Below, one piece after another: positions 17,551 to 26,944 of a DNA stretch of 59,765 nucleotides (its first letter is position 1; each line of letters starts with the position of its first letter). The notes below the pieces were generated by a model. That model made no database searches. It was not told the DNA's origin and was given only the letters and a program-made list of their open reading frames with translations. Location: contig NZ_JJNZ01000014.1 in the NCBI RefSeq assembly GCF_000690055.1, positions 1 through 59,765 on the forward strand. Direction: 5' to 3'. The stretch is from Pseudoalteromonas fuliginea (GTDB taxonomy: Bacteria; Pseudomonadota; Gammaproteobacteria; Enterobacterales; Alteromonadaceae). A program made the translations under genes and the position numbers.

Positions 17551-18948
17551 TTACCCTTTCATTTGTTCAAGCTCTTTGCCTTTGGTTTCGTGTAAAAACT
17601 TAAATACAAATATAACTGAAACAAACGCGCAAAATGCGTAAAAACCATAAGCCCCAGCCAAACCTATACCGGTGAGCATAACAGGGAACGACCAAGTAAT
17701 TAAAAAGTTAGCTATCCACTGGGCAAAGCCGGTAACTGCAAGGCCAGAGCCACGAATTTGGTTAGGGAACATTTCACCTAACATAACCCACATTACAGGG
17801 CCCCACGATAAGTTAAAAAAGAACACATAAGCATTAGCGGCTATTAAAGCAACTATGCCCTGCTCTCCTAGTTCTAAGTTACCTGTTGAGCCAATATCTG
17901 CGTTTAAAAAGGCATAAACAATAACCGAAAGCGTCACCGTCATACCAATTGAGCCGGTTAACAAAAAAGGTTTTCTGCCAATTTTGTCTATAAAATACAT
18001 GGTAATAAACACCGCTAAAATACTTACAAAGCCGCTTATTATATTAATAAGTAACGCGTCAGATTCAGTAAAGCCTGCTGCTTGCCAAAGTACCGCGCCG
18101 TAGTAAAAAACAACGTTAATGCCGACTAATTGCTGAAATGTAGCTAAGCTAATTCCTATCCAAACAATGGGGCGTAAACGTTTTTTAGGTTTATCAATAA
18201 GATCAGATAATTTAGGTTGGTGTTTATCCCCAGCAAGAGACTCTGCTATTTCATTTAATTTAAGAGCGGCAGTTTCAGCACCATATAATGACGATAAAAC
18301 ACGTGCAGCAGCGTCTTTTTTACCAGCCATAATTAAGTATCGTGGGCTTTCAGGGATAAAAAATAAAGCGATTAAAAACAAGCATGCAGGTAATAACTCA
18401 ACCCAAAACATCCAACGCCATGTTTCAAAGTCGAGCCAAAATATAGCCGTAGAGCCGCCAGCCGTATTTGCTAAAAAATAGTTACTCACAAATGCGCTAA
18501 ATAAACCAAATATAATAGCCACTTGTTGCAGTGTAGAGAGCGTGCCTCTGTATCGTGCGGGGGCAATTTCGCTAATATAAGCTGGGGTCATAACCGATGC
18601 AGCCCCTACAGCTAAGCCGCCTAAAATGCGATAAATCACAAATTCAAACGATGTGACTGACACACCCGAGCCCCAAGCACTTATAATAAATAAAGCAGCG
18701 GCAAAAAGTAAAATTGGACGCCGACCAAATTTATCAGCCAATCGACCTGCGCAAAACGCACCAATGGCACAACCAATTAGCATGCTCGATACGTTAAATC
18801 CCGTACCCGCACTACTGGAGCCAAACGCCGTTTGTAATCCATCAACAGTGCCGTTAATTACGCCGCTGTCAAAACCAAATAAAAAACCGCCAATGGTCGC
18901 AACAAAGCAAACCAGTACTATTAAAAGTACATTTTCTTTCTCGTTCAT
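17551..18948 (-). CDS. sugar:proton symporter, MFS sugar porter family (probable D-xylose transporter)
   Basis: 465 residues with twelve hydrophobic segments and all sugar-porter signatures: FLFGFDSGVINGT in helix 1, DKFGRRPILL and the duplicated DKIGRKPFLL in the cytoplasmic loops, RFW-equivalent and PESPRYLI after helix 6, and HETKGKELEQ near the C-terminus. The family includes XylE, GalP and AraE, which import pentoses or hexoses with protons. The setting, next to a LacI regulator and xylose catabolic genes, points to D-xylose. It follows the regulator by 65 bp on the same strand and is probably co-transcribed with it. A hairpin lies just after the stop. Confidence 0.85.
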   Translation of the reverse strand: MNEKENVLLIVLVCFVATIGGFLFGFDSGVINGTVDGLQTAFGSSSAGTGFNVSSMLIGCAIGAFCAGRLADKFGRRPILLFAAALFIISAWGSGVSVTSFEFVIYRILGGLAVGAASVMTPAYISEIAPARYRGTLSTLQQVAIIFGLFSAFVSNYFLANTAGGSTAIFWLDFETWRWMFWVELLPACLFLIALFFIPESPRYLIMAGKKDAAARVLSSLYGAETAALKLNEIAESLAGDKHQPKLSDLIDKPKKRLRPIVWIGISLATFQQLVGINVVFYYGAVLWQAAGFTESDALLINIISGFVSILAVFITMYFIDKIGRKPFLLTGSIGMTVTLSVIVYAFLNADIGSTGNLELGEQGIVALIAANAYVFFFNLSWGPVMWVMLGEMFPNQIRGSGLAVTGFAQWIANFLITWSFPVMLTGIGLAGAYGFYAFCAFVSVIFVFKFLHETKGKELEQMKG

Positions 18949-19013
18949 AAGTATCCATATTGTGTGTTGTTGTTATTTTATATAGATTTTGAAGCTCAAA
19001 AGGGTGTGCTTAT

Positions 19014-20054
19014 TTAGTTGTTTTTATTGGTTGAGCTTGATTCTCTTTCTATTAATTCAAAATCTAAAATATGTCTTAAGTCTAAGCTTTTTACATTGCT
19101 TAAATCGTTATACTGACCCGATGCAAGTAAAGTAATGGCAAGCTCAGCCATTTCATTAATAGGCTGTTTTACCGTAGAAATATTTGGCCAAACTATAGTT
19201 GCAAGTTGCGTGTCATCAAAGCCAACAACCGACAGTTCGCTTGGAATATTAATACCTTGTTTTTGAGCTATTGAGATTACAGCGGCCGCCATATCATCGT
19301 TAGCTGCAAAAATAGCTGTTGGTTTATCATCAAGCGAAAGTAATTTTATTGCCGCTTTCATACCCGATTGATAAGTAAAACTGCCCTGCTCTATATACTC
19401 AGGTGGCGTTATTATTTTATTAGAGCGCAGTGCATCTAAATAGCCTTGGTAACGCAAACGGCTAACACCTTGTTTAGTGTCGCCAATAATATGTGCAATT
19501 TTGCTATGCCCTTGATTTATTAAATGCTCTGTAACATCAAACGCCGCTTGATAATCGTCCATGCATATATAAGGGGAGCGATTTAATTTTGTATCTGGCG
19601 TTATTCTGACAAATGGCACTTGTGCTTTAGTAAGAACATCTAAAACCTGTTCGTTGTCGCACATAGGTGGCAGTAAAATCATGCCATCAACCTGTGTAAC
19701 ATCAATAAGTTGCTTTACCGATTCAATTGTTTTGTCAATATCGGTATGCGCTTCGTCAACAACAAGGTGGTAGCCCAATGCGCGGCATTTTTTAAGCGCT
19801 GCCAATAAAAATTGGCTTATGTAAGAGTCACTTGGGTTATCGTATAAAAGCCCTAAAAAGAATGACTTAGTACTAGCAAGGCGCCTAGCAGACACATTTG
19901 GCCTGTAATTTAATTGCTCAACAACCGCCATTACTTTTTCGCGGGTTTTGTCGCTTACTTTTTTGTCTTGATTGAGCACGCGCGAAACTGTCATCATTGA
20001 TACACCAGCCTGCTCGGCTACATCTTGTATTCTTGCTCTTTTAGGATCGGCCAT
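19014..20054 (-). CDS. LacI-family repressor of xylose genes (XylR-type)
   Basis: 346 residues. The N-terminal LacI helix-turn-helix is typical (ARIQDVAEQAGVSMMTVSRV, hinge RPNVSARRLAS), followed by a periplasmic-binding-protein-like ligand domain. It is divergent from the GH43 gene; the 211-bp gap contains the perfect palindrome TGTTAGCGCTAACA, a classical LacI-family operator with central CG, and the same 14-mer recurs before xylB. This resembles the xyl-box of the LacI-type XylR of Xanthomonas as I remember it. I infer autoregulation and control of GH43, the oxidoreductase and the xylBA operon, with xylose or a xylose derivative as inducer. Confidence 0.85.
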   Translation of the reverse strand: MADPKRARIQDVAEQAGVSMMTVSRVLNQDKKVSDKTREKVMAVVEQLNYRPNVSARRLASTKSFFLGLLYDNPSDSYISQFLLAALKKCRALGYHLVVDEAHTDIDKTIESVKQLIDVTQVDGMILLPPMCDNEQVLDVLTKAQVPFVRITPDTKLNRSPYICMDDYQAAFDVTEHLINQGHSKIAHIIGDTKQGVSRLRYQGYLDALRSNKIITPPEYIEQGSFTYQSGMKAAIKLLSLDDKPTAIFAANDDMAAAVISIAQKQGINIPSELSVVGFDDTQLATIVWPNISTVKQPINEMAELAITLLASGQYNDLSNVKSLDLRHILDFELIERESSSTNKNN

Positions 20055-20168
20055 TACTGTTATTACCTACTCACAATCATGTGATTGTTATAATTAACTT
20101 TCTTAATTTTCATTATACATAATTGTAAAGCTTGATATTGTTTACAGCGCGTTTTATATGATTACTTA

Positions 20169-20210
20169 TTGACAAAGTCTTATACTACACTGAAAATGTT
20201 AGCGCTAACA
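20169..20210 (+). promoter_or_regulatory. promoter with LacI-family operator for GH43
   Basis: TTGACA at 20169-20174 and GAAAAT at 20192-20197 are 17 bp apart. The operator TGTTAGCGCTAACA (20197-20210) touches the -10 box and covers the start point, an ideal repression position. The site could also act on the divergent regulator gene. Confidence 0.7.
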
Positions 20211-20265
20211 ACAAATTTGTAATATTCATACCCAATAATATAAAAAACTTAAAAAGGCCTATATT

Positions 20266-21876
20266 ATGAGCATGCTGCAAAACCCAATTCTAAGAGGCTT
20301 TAACCCAGACCCAAACATTGTCAGAGTTAATAACGACTACTACATAGCCACTTCAACATTTGAATGGTTTGGCGGTGTGCAAATTCACCACTCTACCGAT
20401 TTAGTAAGTTGGCGAGTTATAGGCCAAGCACTTAACACCGTAGAGCAACTCGATATGCGAGGAGTGCCCGACTCTTGCGGCGTATGGGCACCGCAACTTA
20501 GTTACAATAATGGCCGTTTTTATTTGGTATATACCAATGTAAAAAGCTTTGATGGCCCTTACAAAGACACACCAAACTATTTTGTATCAACCACTGATAT
20601 TACCGGTAACTGGTCACAAGCGACTTACTTAAATTCTAGCGGTTTTGATCCGTCTATTTTTCACGATGATGACGGTAAAAGCTATTTGCTAAACATGCTG
20701 GTTGATCACCGCAACAACGCACTATTTGGTGGCATAGTAATGCAAGAGCTTTGCCTAAAAACCAATAAATTAATAGGCGATGTTAAACCTATATTTTCAG
20801 GCACAAAACTTGGTTGCACTGAAGGTCCACATATTTTAAAACGCGGTGCTTACTATTATTTAATAACCGCTGAAGGTGGCACTGGGTATGAACACTGCAT
20901 TAGTGTAGCGCGTGCTAAAAACGTATTTGGCCCTTACCAAGCACACCCACACAACCCCGTAATAACAGCAGTACATGAGCCGAGTAATGCGCTGCAAAAA
21001 TGTGGCCATGGAGATTTTTTTCAAACGCAAACCGGTGATTGGTACACGGTATTTTTAACATCAAGACCACTGACTGAGCGTGGCCGCTGCATTACAGGGC
21101 GTGAAACAGGGATTGAGCAAATAATCTGGAAAGACGATGACTGGCCTTATGCCAAACACACAAATAAAGCCCCCAGAATACACGTACCCGTTGAAGGTTT
21201 AACGCTAAACCCACAGCCGCAACCCACAAAACATATTGATTTTAGTAACGATGATCTGACTGTTGATTTTCAGTCATTGCGTATACCCATGTGCAAAAGC
21301 TGGGTGTATAAAAATACTCAAAAAGCATCGCTTACCCTAGTAGGTAAAGAGTCTTTAAGCTCATTGCATCAGCAAAGTTTTATTGCCAGGCGTGTACAGG
21401 CTCATCATACTGTTAGCAGCACATGCGTTGATTTTGCACCAAGCAGTTTTCAACAAATGGCGGGGCTAGTATGTTATTACAATACCGCGCATTACTACTA
21501 TTTGCATATAAGCGGCGGCGATGTAGGCGATGAAACCACACCGCGTTATTTAAATATAATAAGCTGCGATAAATACCAAACAAGCACGCCTATTGCACCG
21601 CTTTTGCTTAAAACAAACAAACCTGTTTACTTAAAAGCTGATTTTAATGGCGCGCAGCTACAGTTTTATTATGCCACCGAGAAAAACTGCTGGATAAAGT
21701 TTGGTCCAGTGCTCGATGGCAGTATTTTATCTGATGATTACGTGCAGCAATCACCACAAGGGTATCGCCCGTGTTTTACCGGTGCTTTTGTGGGGATGGC
21801 GTGCCAAGACTTATCGGGACAAAATAAAGAAGCTCACTATTCATTTTTTAATTATGACGAACCTAGCGGCGAATAA
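20266..21876 (+). CDS. GH43 beta-xylosidase with C-terminal beta-sandwich domain
   Basis: 536 residues without a signal peptide, hence cytoplasmic. The five-blade GH43 domain (1-320) shows the catalytic base in GFNPDPNIV (Asp near 16), the pKa-modulating Asp in GFDPSIFHDDDG, and the acid in LGCTEGPHILKR. The C-terminal part (about 325-530) matches the DUF1349/xylosidase C2 sandwich found in 530-540-residue beta-xylosidases of the XynB type. It should release xylose from imported xylo-oligosaccharides, feeding XylA and XylB. Arabinofuranosidase side activity is common in the family. It has its own LacI-operated promoter and is monocistronic as far as can be seen. Confidence 0.85.
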   Translation: MSMLQNPILRGFNPDPNIVRVNNDYYIATSTFEWFGGVQIHHSTDLVSWRVIGQALNTVEQLDMRGVPDSCGVWAPQLSYNNGRFYLVYTNVKSFDGPYKDTPNYFVSTTDITGNWSQATYLNSSGFDPSIFHDDDGKSYLLNMLVDHRNNALFGGIVMQELCLKTNKLIGDVKPIFSGTKLGCTEGPHILKRGAYYYLITAEGGTGYEHCISVARAKNVFGPYQAHPHNPVITAVHEPSNALQKCGHGDFFQTQTGDWYTVFLTSRPLTERGRCITGRETGIEQIIWKDDDWPYAKHTNKAPRIHVPVEGLTLNPQPQPTKHIDFSNDDLTVDFQSLRIPMCKSWVYKNTQKASLTLVGKESLSSLHQQSFIARRVQAHHTVSSTCVDFAPSSFQQMAGLVCYYNTAHYYYLHISGGDVGDETTPRYLNIISCDKYQTSTPIAPLLLKTNKPVYLKADFNGAQLQFYYATEKNCWIKFGPVLDGSILSDDYVQQSPQGYRPCFTGAFVGMACQDLSGQNKEAHYSFFNYDEPSGE

Positions 21877-21902
21877 ATCGCCGCCAGTTAAGTTTATTAT
21901 TT

Positions 21903-21981
21903 GATTGAAAGCTTTTTGAAACTGCTTTAAAGCTCATTCAAAACTCTTTTAAAGCTCTATTAAAGTTCTCTTAAAACTATT
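21903..21981. repeat. AT-rich short imperfect tandem repeats
   Basis: About five copies of a unit near TTTAAAGCTC/TTTAAAACTC spaced 14-18 bp apart separate the ends of the converging GH43 and oxidoreductase genes. No stable hairpin is obvious. It may be a remnant of slippage or a weak terminator region. Confidence 0.5.
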
Positions 21982-22938
21982 TTAAAACAGGGCTTTAATA
22001 CGCTCCATTTGCGATTGTAAAAGTAAACTCTGAGAGTGGCTCATAATGTCACTCTCTCGTTTGTTTTCGCTCAGTAAGCGCCCTACTTCTTGCGCTTCAA
22101 AGCTATAACCTTGTGACTGCCTGCCATCTTCAAAATGCTCAATTAAGTCATCAAGCTCATACAAAGAGCACTCGTAAGCCCTAAATGCATCGGGTATTTT
22201 TATATAACCTTTGTCGCCAATAATATACGCGCCATTTCCTAACCGGCATTGAAATGACGTTGCTAAGCTCACCATTACATCGCCACAATTAGCAGTAATA
22301 AGTACATCGTCTTCCACGCCTTTGTAGCGAATATTTGCTCTTACGTGTAAATTTTCTAAGTCGTTATTTAAAAAGTAATTAGCGATAGCCAGCGGATAAA
22401 TTCCCATATCAAGTAAACAACCGCCCGCTAAATCTGGGTTGTATTCACGCCCATCGGGATTAAAAGGCACAGGATAGCCAAAGTCAGCTTTAACATGTTT
22501 AATAGTGCCAATTCGCCCTTGCTCTACCCATTGTTTTGCTTTTTGTATTGCAGGTAAAAAGTACGTCCACATGGCTTCCATTAAAAATACGTCGTGCTTT
22601 TTAGCCAGTAAAGACAACTGCTTGCACTCTTCAGCCGAAACCGTAATGGGCTTTTCGCACAATACATGCTTACCTGCTTTAATAGCATCGCTGGCATTTT
22701 TAAAGTGAAAGTTATGCGGGGTCGCAATGTAAACTACATCAACGTTTTTATCGTCAAATAATGCCTGATACCCTTCGTAGGCATTGGCCGCACCATACTT
22801 GCTCGCAAAAGCGGTTGTATCATCCCCATTTCTTGCTGCAACTGCGTACGCAACACCATTATTTGTATGTGCTAAGTCTTCACAAAATTGTGCGGCAATT
22901 CGGCCACAACCAACAATACCCCAGTTTATTTTTTTCAT
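21982..22938 (-). CDS. Gfo/Idh/MocA-family oxidoreductase, possibly D-xylose dehydrogenase
   Basis: 318 residues. N-terminal Rossmann fold (NWGIVGCGRIAAQFCEDL), the family signature HVLCEKPITVS with the catalytic-type Lys near 95, and the second domain beginning EAMWTYFLPAIQK. This EAMWT subgroup contains NADP-dependent D-xylose dehydrogenases and dihydrodiol dehydrogenases. Given the place between GH43 and xylB, oxidation of xylose or another pentose is a fair inference, though the isomerase route is complete without it; xylonolactone formed here could be a substrate for the SMP-30 enzyme type, but that one is exported. The LacI operator at 23061 lies between this gene and xylB and may control both. 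Confidence 0.75.
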   Translation of the reverse strand: MKKINWGIVGCGRIAAQFCEDLAHTNNGVAYAVAARNGDDTTAFASKYGAANAYEGYQALFDDKNVDVVYIATPHNFHFKNASDAIKAGKHVLCEKPITVSAEECKQLSLLAKKHDVFLMEAMWTYFLPAIQKAKQWVEQGRIGTIKHVKADFGYPVPFNPDGREYNPDLAGGCLLDMGIYPLAIANYFLNNDLENLHVRANIRYKGVEDDVLITANCGDVMVSLATSFQCRLGNGAYIIGDKGYIKIPDAFRAYECSLYELDDLIEHFEDGRQSQGYSFEAQEVGRLLSENKRESDIMSHSQSLLLQSQMERIKALF

Positions 22939-23034
22939 AGTGTTTCCTTATGATCTTAAAAAGAAATTTAAGTGAACTCCAACAACCAAGCAATAAACTT
23001 GCAAATTAATTGTTAAACATAGTTTAAAACTAGC

Positions 23035-23074
23035 TTGACTTAACAATATCAAATCATTAATGTTAGCGCTAACA
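23035..23074 (+). promoter_or_regulatory. xylB promoter with LacI-family operator
   Basis: TTGACT (23035-23040) and TAATGT (23058-23063) are 17 bp apart. The operator TGTTAGCGCTAACA at 23061-23074 is identical to the one at 20197 and overlaps the -10 box. Start codon of xylB follows 27 bp later. The divergent oxidoreductase begins 123 bp to the left. Confidence 0.7.
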
Positions 23075-23100
23075 CTAAAACAACATTAAGTATCACATTT

Positions 23101-24558
23101 ATGTTCCTTGGTATCGATTTAGGCACTTCAGGTGTAAAAGTAATTATTTTAGACGAGCAAGACCAATTGCTTGCTCAAGCAAGTGGCTCTTTAAGCGTTT
23201 CACGCCCAGCACCACTTTTTTCTGAGCAAAACCCTTCAGATTGGTGGCTTGCTACCTGTAGTGCAATCGAGGATCTTAAAAAGACTCACCCTGCATTACT
23301 AAAATCGGTAAAGGCTGTGGGCCTTTCTGGGCAAATGCATGGCGCAACGCTGCTTGATAAAAACAATAATATTATTCGCCCAGCCATTTTATGGAACGAC
23401 GGGCGCAGTGCTGCACAATGTGTAGAGCTTGAAAAACGCGAACCAAATTCTCGTAATATTACCGGCAACATAGCAATGCCTGGTTTTACTGCACCTAAAT
23501 TGGTGTGGTTAAAAGAGTTTGAACCAGAAAACTTTGCAAAAGTAGCCAAAGTATTATTACCAAAAGACTACCTACGCTTTTTAATGACCGGTGATTTTGC
23601 ATCAGACATGTCTGACTCAGCAGGCACACTGTGGCTAGACGTAGAAAAAAGAGCATGGTCGCAAAAAATGCTTAGCGCTTGCGACTTAACAGAGCAACAC
23701 ATGCCTACCCTTTTTGAGGGCACACAAATTACTGGCAAATTAACAGCCCAAGTTGCTGCTAAATGGGGTATGGAGCAAGTGCCTGTTGTTGCAGGTGGTG
23801 GCGATAATGCCGCAGGCGCTGCTGGTGTTGGCGTAGTAAGGCCTAAACAAGCGTTTTTGTCATTAGGTACTTCGGGCGTTTACTTTGTTGCTAACGATAA
23901 ATACCTGCCTAACCCAGAAGGTGCTGTACATACTTTTTGTCATTGCATTGAAAACACCTGGCACCAAATGTCAGTGGTGTTAAGCGCAGCAAGCTGTTTA
24001 ACCTGGGTCACTAAATTAACCGGTTTTAAAAACGAAAGCGCATTGCTTGAACAAGTAAGTAAATGCGATTTTAGCAAACCAAGCTCAGTCATATTTTTAC
24101 CTTATTTAACTGGCGAGCGTACGCCGCATAATAACCCCGATGCCAAAGGCGTATTTTTTGGTTTAGATAGCGATACCGATGCAGCAGCCCTTGGCCGCGC
24201 AGTACTCGAGGGCGTTGCTTTTGCCTTTGCCGATGGCCAACAAGTACTGCTTGATGCTGGTGCACAAATTGACGATGTAACCGTTATTGGTGGTGGCGCT
24301 AAAAGCCCACTGTGGGGAAAAATCATCGCAAGTGTACTCAACCGCCCCCTAATTTACCGAGAAGGCTCAGAAGTTGGCCCCGCATTTGGCGCAGCAAGGC
24401 TTGCCCGAATAGCAGTAACACAACTCCCTGCACAACAGGTGTGTGTTAACGGCAAAGTAACGCAAACAATTGAGCCAGACCCAGTCATGCAAAACTTTTA
24501 CGCACAGCAATACACAACATACAAAGCACTTTACCAAAGTATAAAAACATACTTTTAA
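23101..24558 (+). CDS. xylB: xylulokinase
   Basis: 485 residues of the FGGY kinase family. The ATPase-type phosphate loop FLGIDLGTSGVKVIILDE is at the start, GLSGQMHGATLLD carries the xylulokinase MH motif, GGGDNAAGAAGVG has the catalytic aspartate, and GGGAKSPLWGKIIASVLNRP is the adenosine-binding region. It phosphorylates D-xylulose to xylulose 5-phosphate. It is the first gene of the plus-strand operon xylB-xylA-tal-tkt and begins 27 bp after the LacI operator. The leader is short and the start at 23101 gives the standard kinase N-terminus. Confidence 0.95.
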   Translation: MFLGIDLGTSGVKVIILDEQDQLLAQASGSLSVSRPAPLFSEQNPSDWWLATCSAIEDLKKTHPALLKSVKAVGLSGQMHGATLLDKNNNIIRPAILWNDGRSAAQCVELEKREPNSRNITGNIAMPGFTAPKLVWLKEFEPENFAKVAKVLLPKDYLRFLMTGDFASDMSDSAGTLWLDVEKRAWSQKMLSACDLTEQHMPTLFEGTQITGKLTAQVAAKWGMEQVPVVAGGGDNAAGAAGVGVVRPKQAFLSLGTSGVYFVANDKYLPNPEGAVHTFCHCIENTWHQMSVVLSAASCLTWVTKLTGFKNESALLEQVSKCDFSKPSSVIFLPYLTGERTPHNNPDAKGVFFGLDSDTDAAALGRAVLEGVAFAFADGQQVLLDAGAQIDDVTVIGGGAKSPLWGKIIASVLNRPLIYREGSEVGPAFGAARLARIAVTQLPAQQVCVNGKVTQTIEPDPVMQNFYAQQYTTYKALYQSIKTYF

Positions 24559-24588
24559 TACACTATTATAAAATTAATGGAGCACATT

Positions 24589-25908
24589 ATGAGCGAACAA
24601 TTTTTTACAAACGTTGAAAAAATCAAATTTGAGGGTGAAAACTCTAAAAACCCATTTGCATTTCGTTATTACGACGAAAACCAAGTAGTGCTTGGCAAAA
24701 CAATGAAAGAACATTTACGTTTTGCAGCCTGTTACTGGCATAACTTTTGTTCTACAGGGTTTGATATTTTTGGTGAAGGTACGTTTGACCGTCCTTGGAT
24801 CCAACCTGTAGGCAATCAATTAGAACTTGCTGAACAAAAAGTAAAAGTAGCCTTTGAATTTTATGAAAAATTAGGCGTTCCTTACTTTTGTTTTCATGAT
24901 GTTGATATTGCCCCTGAAGGCAAAACACTACAAGAAAGCCACGATAACGTAACGCACATAGCTAACATTATCGAAAAAGAAATGCAGCGCACAGGTGTAA
25001 AACTACTGTGGGGTACTGCTAACTTATTCTCAAATCAGCGTTTTTGTGCCGGTGGTGCAACAAACCCTAATCCTAATACGTATGCATATGCAGCAGCACA
25101 AGTTAAACATGCAATGGAAATTACGCATCGTTTAGGCGGCGAAAACTACGTACTTTGGGGTGGTCGTGAAGGTTACGACACGCTACTAAATACAGACCTT
25201 GCACAAGAAAGCGAACAGTACGCACGCTTTTTGAAAATGGTTGTAGAGCACAAGAAAAAAATTGGTTTTAAAGGCACATTATTAATTGAGCCAAAACCAC
25301 AAGAGCCAACTAAGCACCAGTACGATTACGATACAGCAACGGTTGCAGGCTTTTTATACAAGCACGGCTTACAAGACGAAATTAAAGTAAACATTGAAGC
25401 AAACCACGCAACACTTGCGGGTCATAGCTTCCACCACGAAATTGCAGTTGCTTGCGCAGAAGGCATTATGGGTAGTATTGATGCTAACCGTGGCGACATG
25501 CAAAACGGTTGGGATACTGACCAATTTCCTAACGACGTAGCTGAGTGCACACTTGTTGTTTACGAAATTTTAAAAATGGGTGGTTTTACAACGGGCGGCT
25601 TTAACTTTGACACTAAACTTCGTCGTCAATCGTGTGAGCGTGATGACTTATTCATTGGTCACATTGGCGGTATGGATACGATGGCTAAAGCATTACTCAA
25701 TGCAGCAGCAATGATTGAAGGCGGCGAGCTGACTGATTTTGTTGAAAAACGTTACGCTGGTTGGAAAGAAGACCTAGGTCAAAGCATTCTAAATGGTGAG
25801 CAATCACTTGAAAGCCTTTCAGCCTTAGTACACGAGAACAACATCGATCCTAAGCAAGTTTCTGGTCGCCAAGAACTGCTTGAGAATATTGTTAACCGCT
25901 ACGTATAA
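24589..25908 (+). CDS. xylA: xylose isomerase
   Basis: The 439-residue product matches the length of the long (class II) xylose isomerases. Recognisable are the [16 protein letters not shown] start, [12 protein letters not shown] with the catalytic His and Asp, the metal-binding glutamate in [33 protein letters not shown], and GSIDANRGD. It converts D-xylose to D-xylulose using two divalent metals. The frame opens at 24577 (MEHI), but GGAG sits 7 bp before ATG 24589 and MSEQFF fits the family start, so I use 24589. It follows xylB by 30 bp in the same operon. Confidence 0.95.
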   Translation: MSEQFFTNVEKIKFEGENSKNPFAFRYYDENQVVLGKTMKEHLRFAACYWHNFCSTGFDIFGEGTFDRPWIQPVGNQLELAEQKVKVAFEFYEKLGVPYFCFHDVDIAPEGKTLQESHDNVTHIANIIEKEMQRTGVKLLWGTANLFSNQRFCAGGATNPNPNTYAYAAAQVKHAMEITHRLGGENYVLWGGREGYDTLLNTDLAQESEQYARFLKMVVEHKKKIGFKGTLLIEPKPQEPTKHQYDYDTATVAGFLYKHGLQDEIKVNIEANHATLAGHSFHHEIAVACAEGIMGSIDANRGDMQNGWDTDQFPNDVAECTLVVYEILKMGGFTTGGFNFDTKLRRQSCERDDLFIGHIGGMDTMAKALLNAAAMIEGGELTDFVEKRYAGWKEDLGQSILNGEQSLESLSALVHENNIDPKQVSGRQELLENIVNRYV

Positions 25909-25914
25909 GGACAT

Positions 25915-25938
25915 CGCCTCGGTTTTAAAGCCGAGGCG
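25915..25938 (+). repeat. intra-operon hairpin between xylA and tal
   Basis: CGCCTCGG (25915-25922) and CCGAGGCG (25931-25938) form a GC-rich stem that can extend through TTTT/AAAG with one G-T pair. No U-run follows. Probably protects the upstream xylA mRNA or separates expression levels of xylBA and tal-tkt. Confidence 0.6.
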
Positions 25939-25947
25939 TACATCATT

Positions 25948-26886
25948 ATGAACTTGTTAGAACAACTCAAAAAAGTAACCACAGTCGTTGCCGACAGTGG
26001 CGATGTAGAGTCAATCAAAGCCCTACAACCGGTTGATGCAACAACCAATCCTTCGTTAATTTTACAAGCTGCAAAATTACCTCAATATAAACATTTAATT
26101 GAAGACGCTATACAAAAAGCTGGCAACAACGTTGACGCTATATGCGACCAACTTATTGTTAACTTTGGCTGTGAAATACTAAAAGTAATACCTGGGCGTA
26201 TATCGAGCGAAGTAGATGCGCGTTTATCGTTTGATACCCAAGCAAGTATTGCCAAAGGGCGTAAGCTTATTTCACTTTACGAGCAAGCGGGTATTTCAAA
26301 AGACCGCGTACTTATTAAACTTGCTTCAACATGGGAAGGCATTAAAGCCGCCGAGCAGTTAGAAAAAGAAGGCATTAAGTGTAACTTAACGCTGCTTTTT
26401 TCGATGGCTCAAGCCATTGCGTGCGCACAAGCTAACGTAACGCTTATATCTCCGTTTGTTGGTCGTATTCTTGATTGGTACAAAGCCCGCGATAATAAAG
26501 AATACACCCCAAGCGAAGATCCTGGTGTGCAGTCGGTTACAGGTATTTATCAGTACTATAAAAAGTACGATTATAAAACCGTGGTAATGGGCGCAAGCTT
26601 TAGAAATACCCAGGAAATAATCGAACTTGCTGGCTGCGATTTACTGACTATCTCGCCATCATTACTTAATGATTTACAAAGCCAAGAAGGTGAACTGGTT
26701 ACAAAGCTTGACGCTGCAAACATTGCCAAAGGACCGCAAAGCGACATAACCCCACTCACCCGCGAGCAATTTTTATGGCAGCACAACGAAGATCCAATGG
26801 CCAGCGAAAAGCTCGGTGAAGGTATTCGTAACTTTGCCAAAGATCAGCGTATTTTGGCTAAATTGGTTGAAGACTTACTAAACTAA
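25948..26886 (+). CDS. tal: transaldolase
   Basis: 312 residues, close to the roughly 317 of TalB. The start [18 protein letters not shown] and the [10 protein letters not shown] motif are standard; the Schiff-base lysine is Lys124 in [11 protein letters not shown], followed by [12 protein letters not shown] and the phosphate-binding SFRNTQEI. It transfers a dihydroxyacetone unit between sugar phosphates in the non-oxidative pentose phosphate pathway, moving xylulose 5-phosphate carbon toward glycolysis. It sits 39 bp after xylA behind a GC hairpin, so xylose catabolism appears to bring its own copy of the downstream enzymes. Confidence 0.95.
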   Translation: MNLLEQLKKVTTVVADSGDVESIKALQPVDATTNPSLILQAAKLPQYKHLIEDAIQKAGNNVDAICDQLIVNFGCEILKVIPGRISSEVDARLSFDTQASIAKGRKLISLYEQAGISKDRVLIKLASTWEGIKAAEQLEKEGIKCNLTLLFSMAQAIACAQANVTLISPFVGRILDWYKARDNKEYTPSEDPGVQSVTGIYQYYKKYDYKTVVMGASFRNTQEIIELAGCDLLTISPSLLNDLQSQEGELVTKLDAANIAKGPQSDITPLTREQFLWQHNEDPMASEKLGEGIRNFAKDQRILAKLVEDLLN

Positions 26887-26894
26887 TTTCCCTC

Positions 26895-26926
26895 AAGCCT
26901 GCTACATAACGTGCGGGCTTTTTTAA
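26895..26926 (+). terminator. hairpin with U-run between tal and tkt
   Basis: AAGCCTGC pairs with GCGGGCTT (one mismatch) around a loop of about 12 bases, followed by TTTTTT. It has the shape of an intrinsic terminator, so tkt expression may depend on readthrough or on a promoter of its own. Confidence 0.6.
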
Positions 26927-26944
26927 TTTTATTTGAGGTAATAC

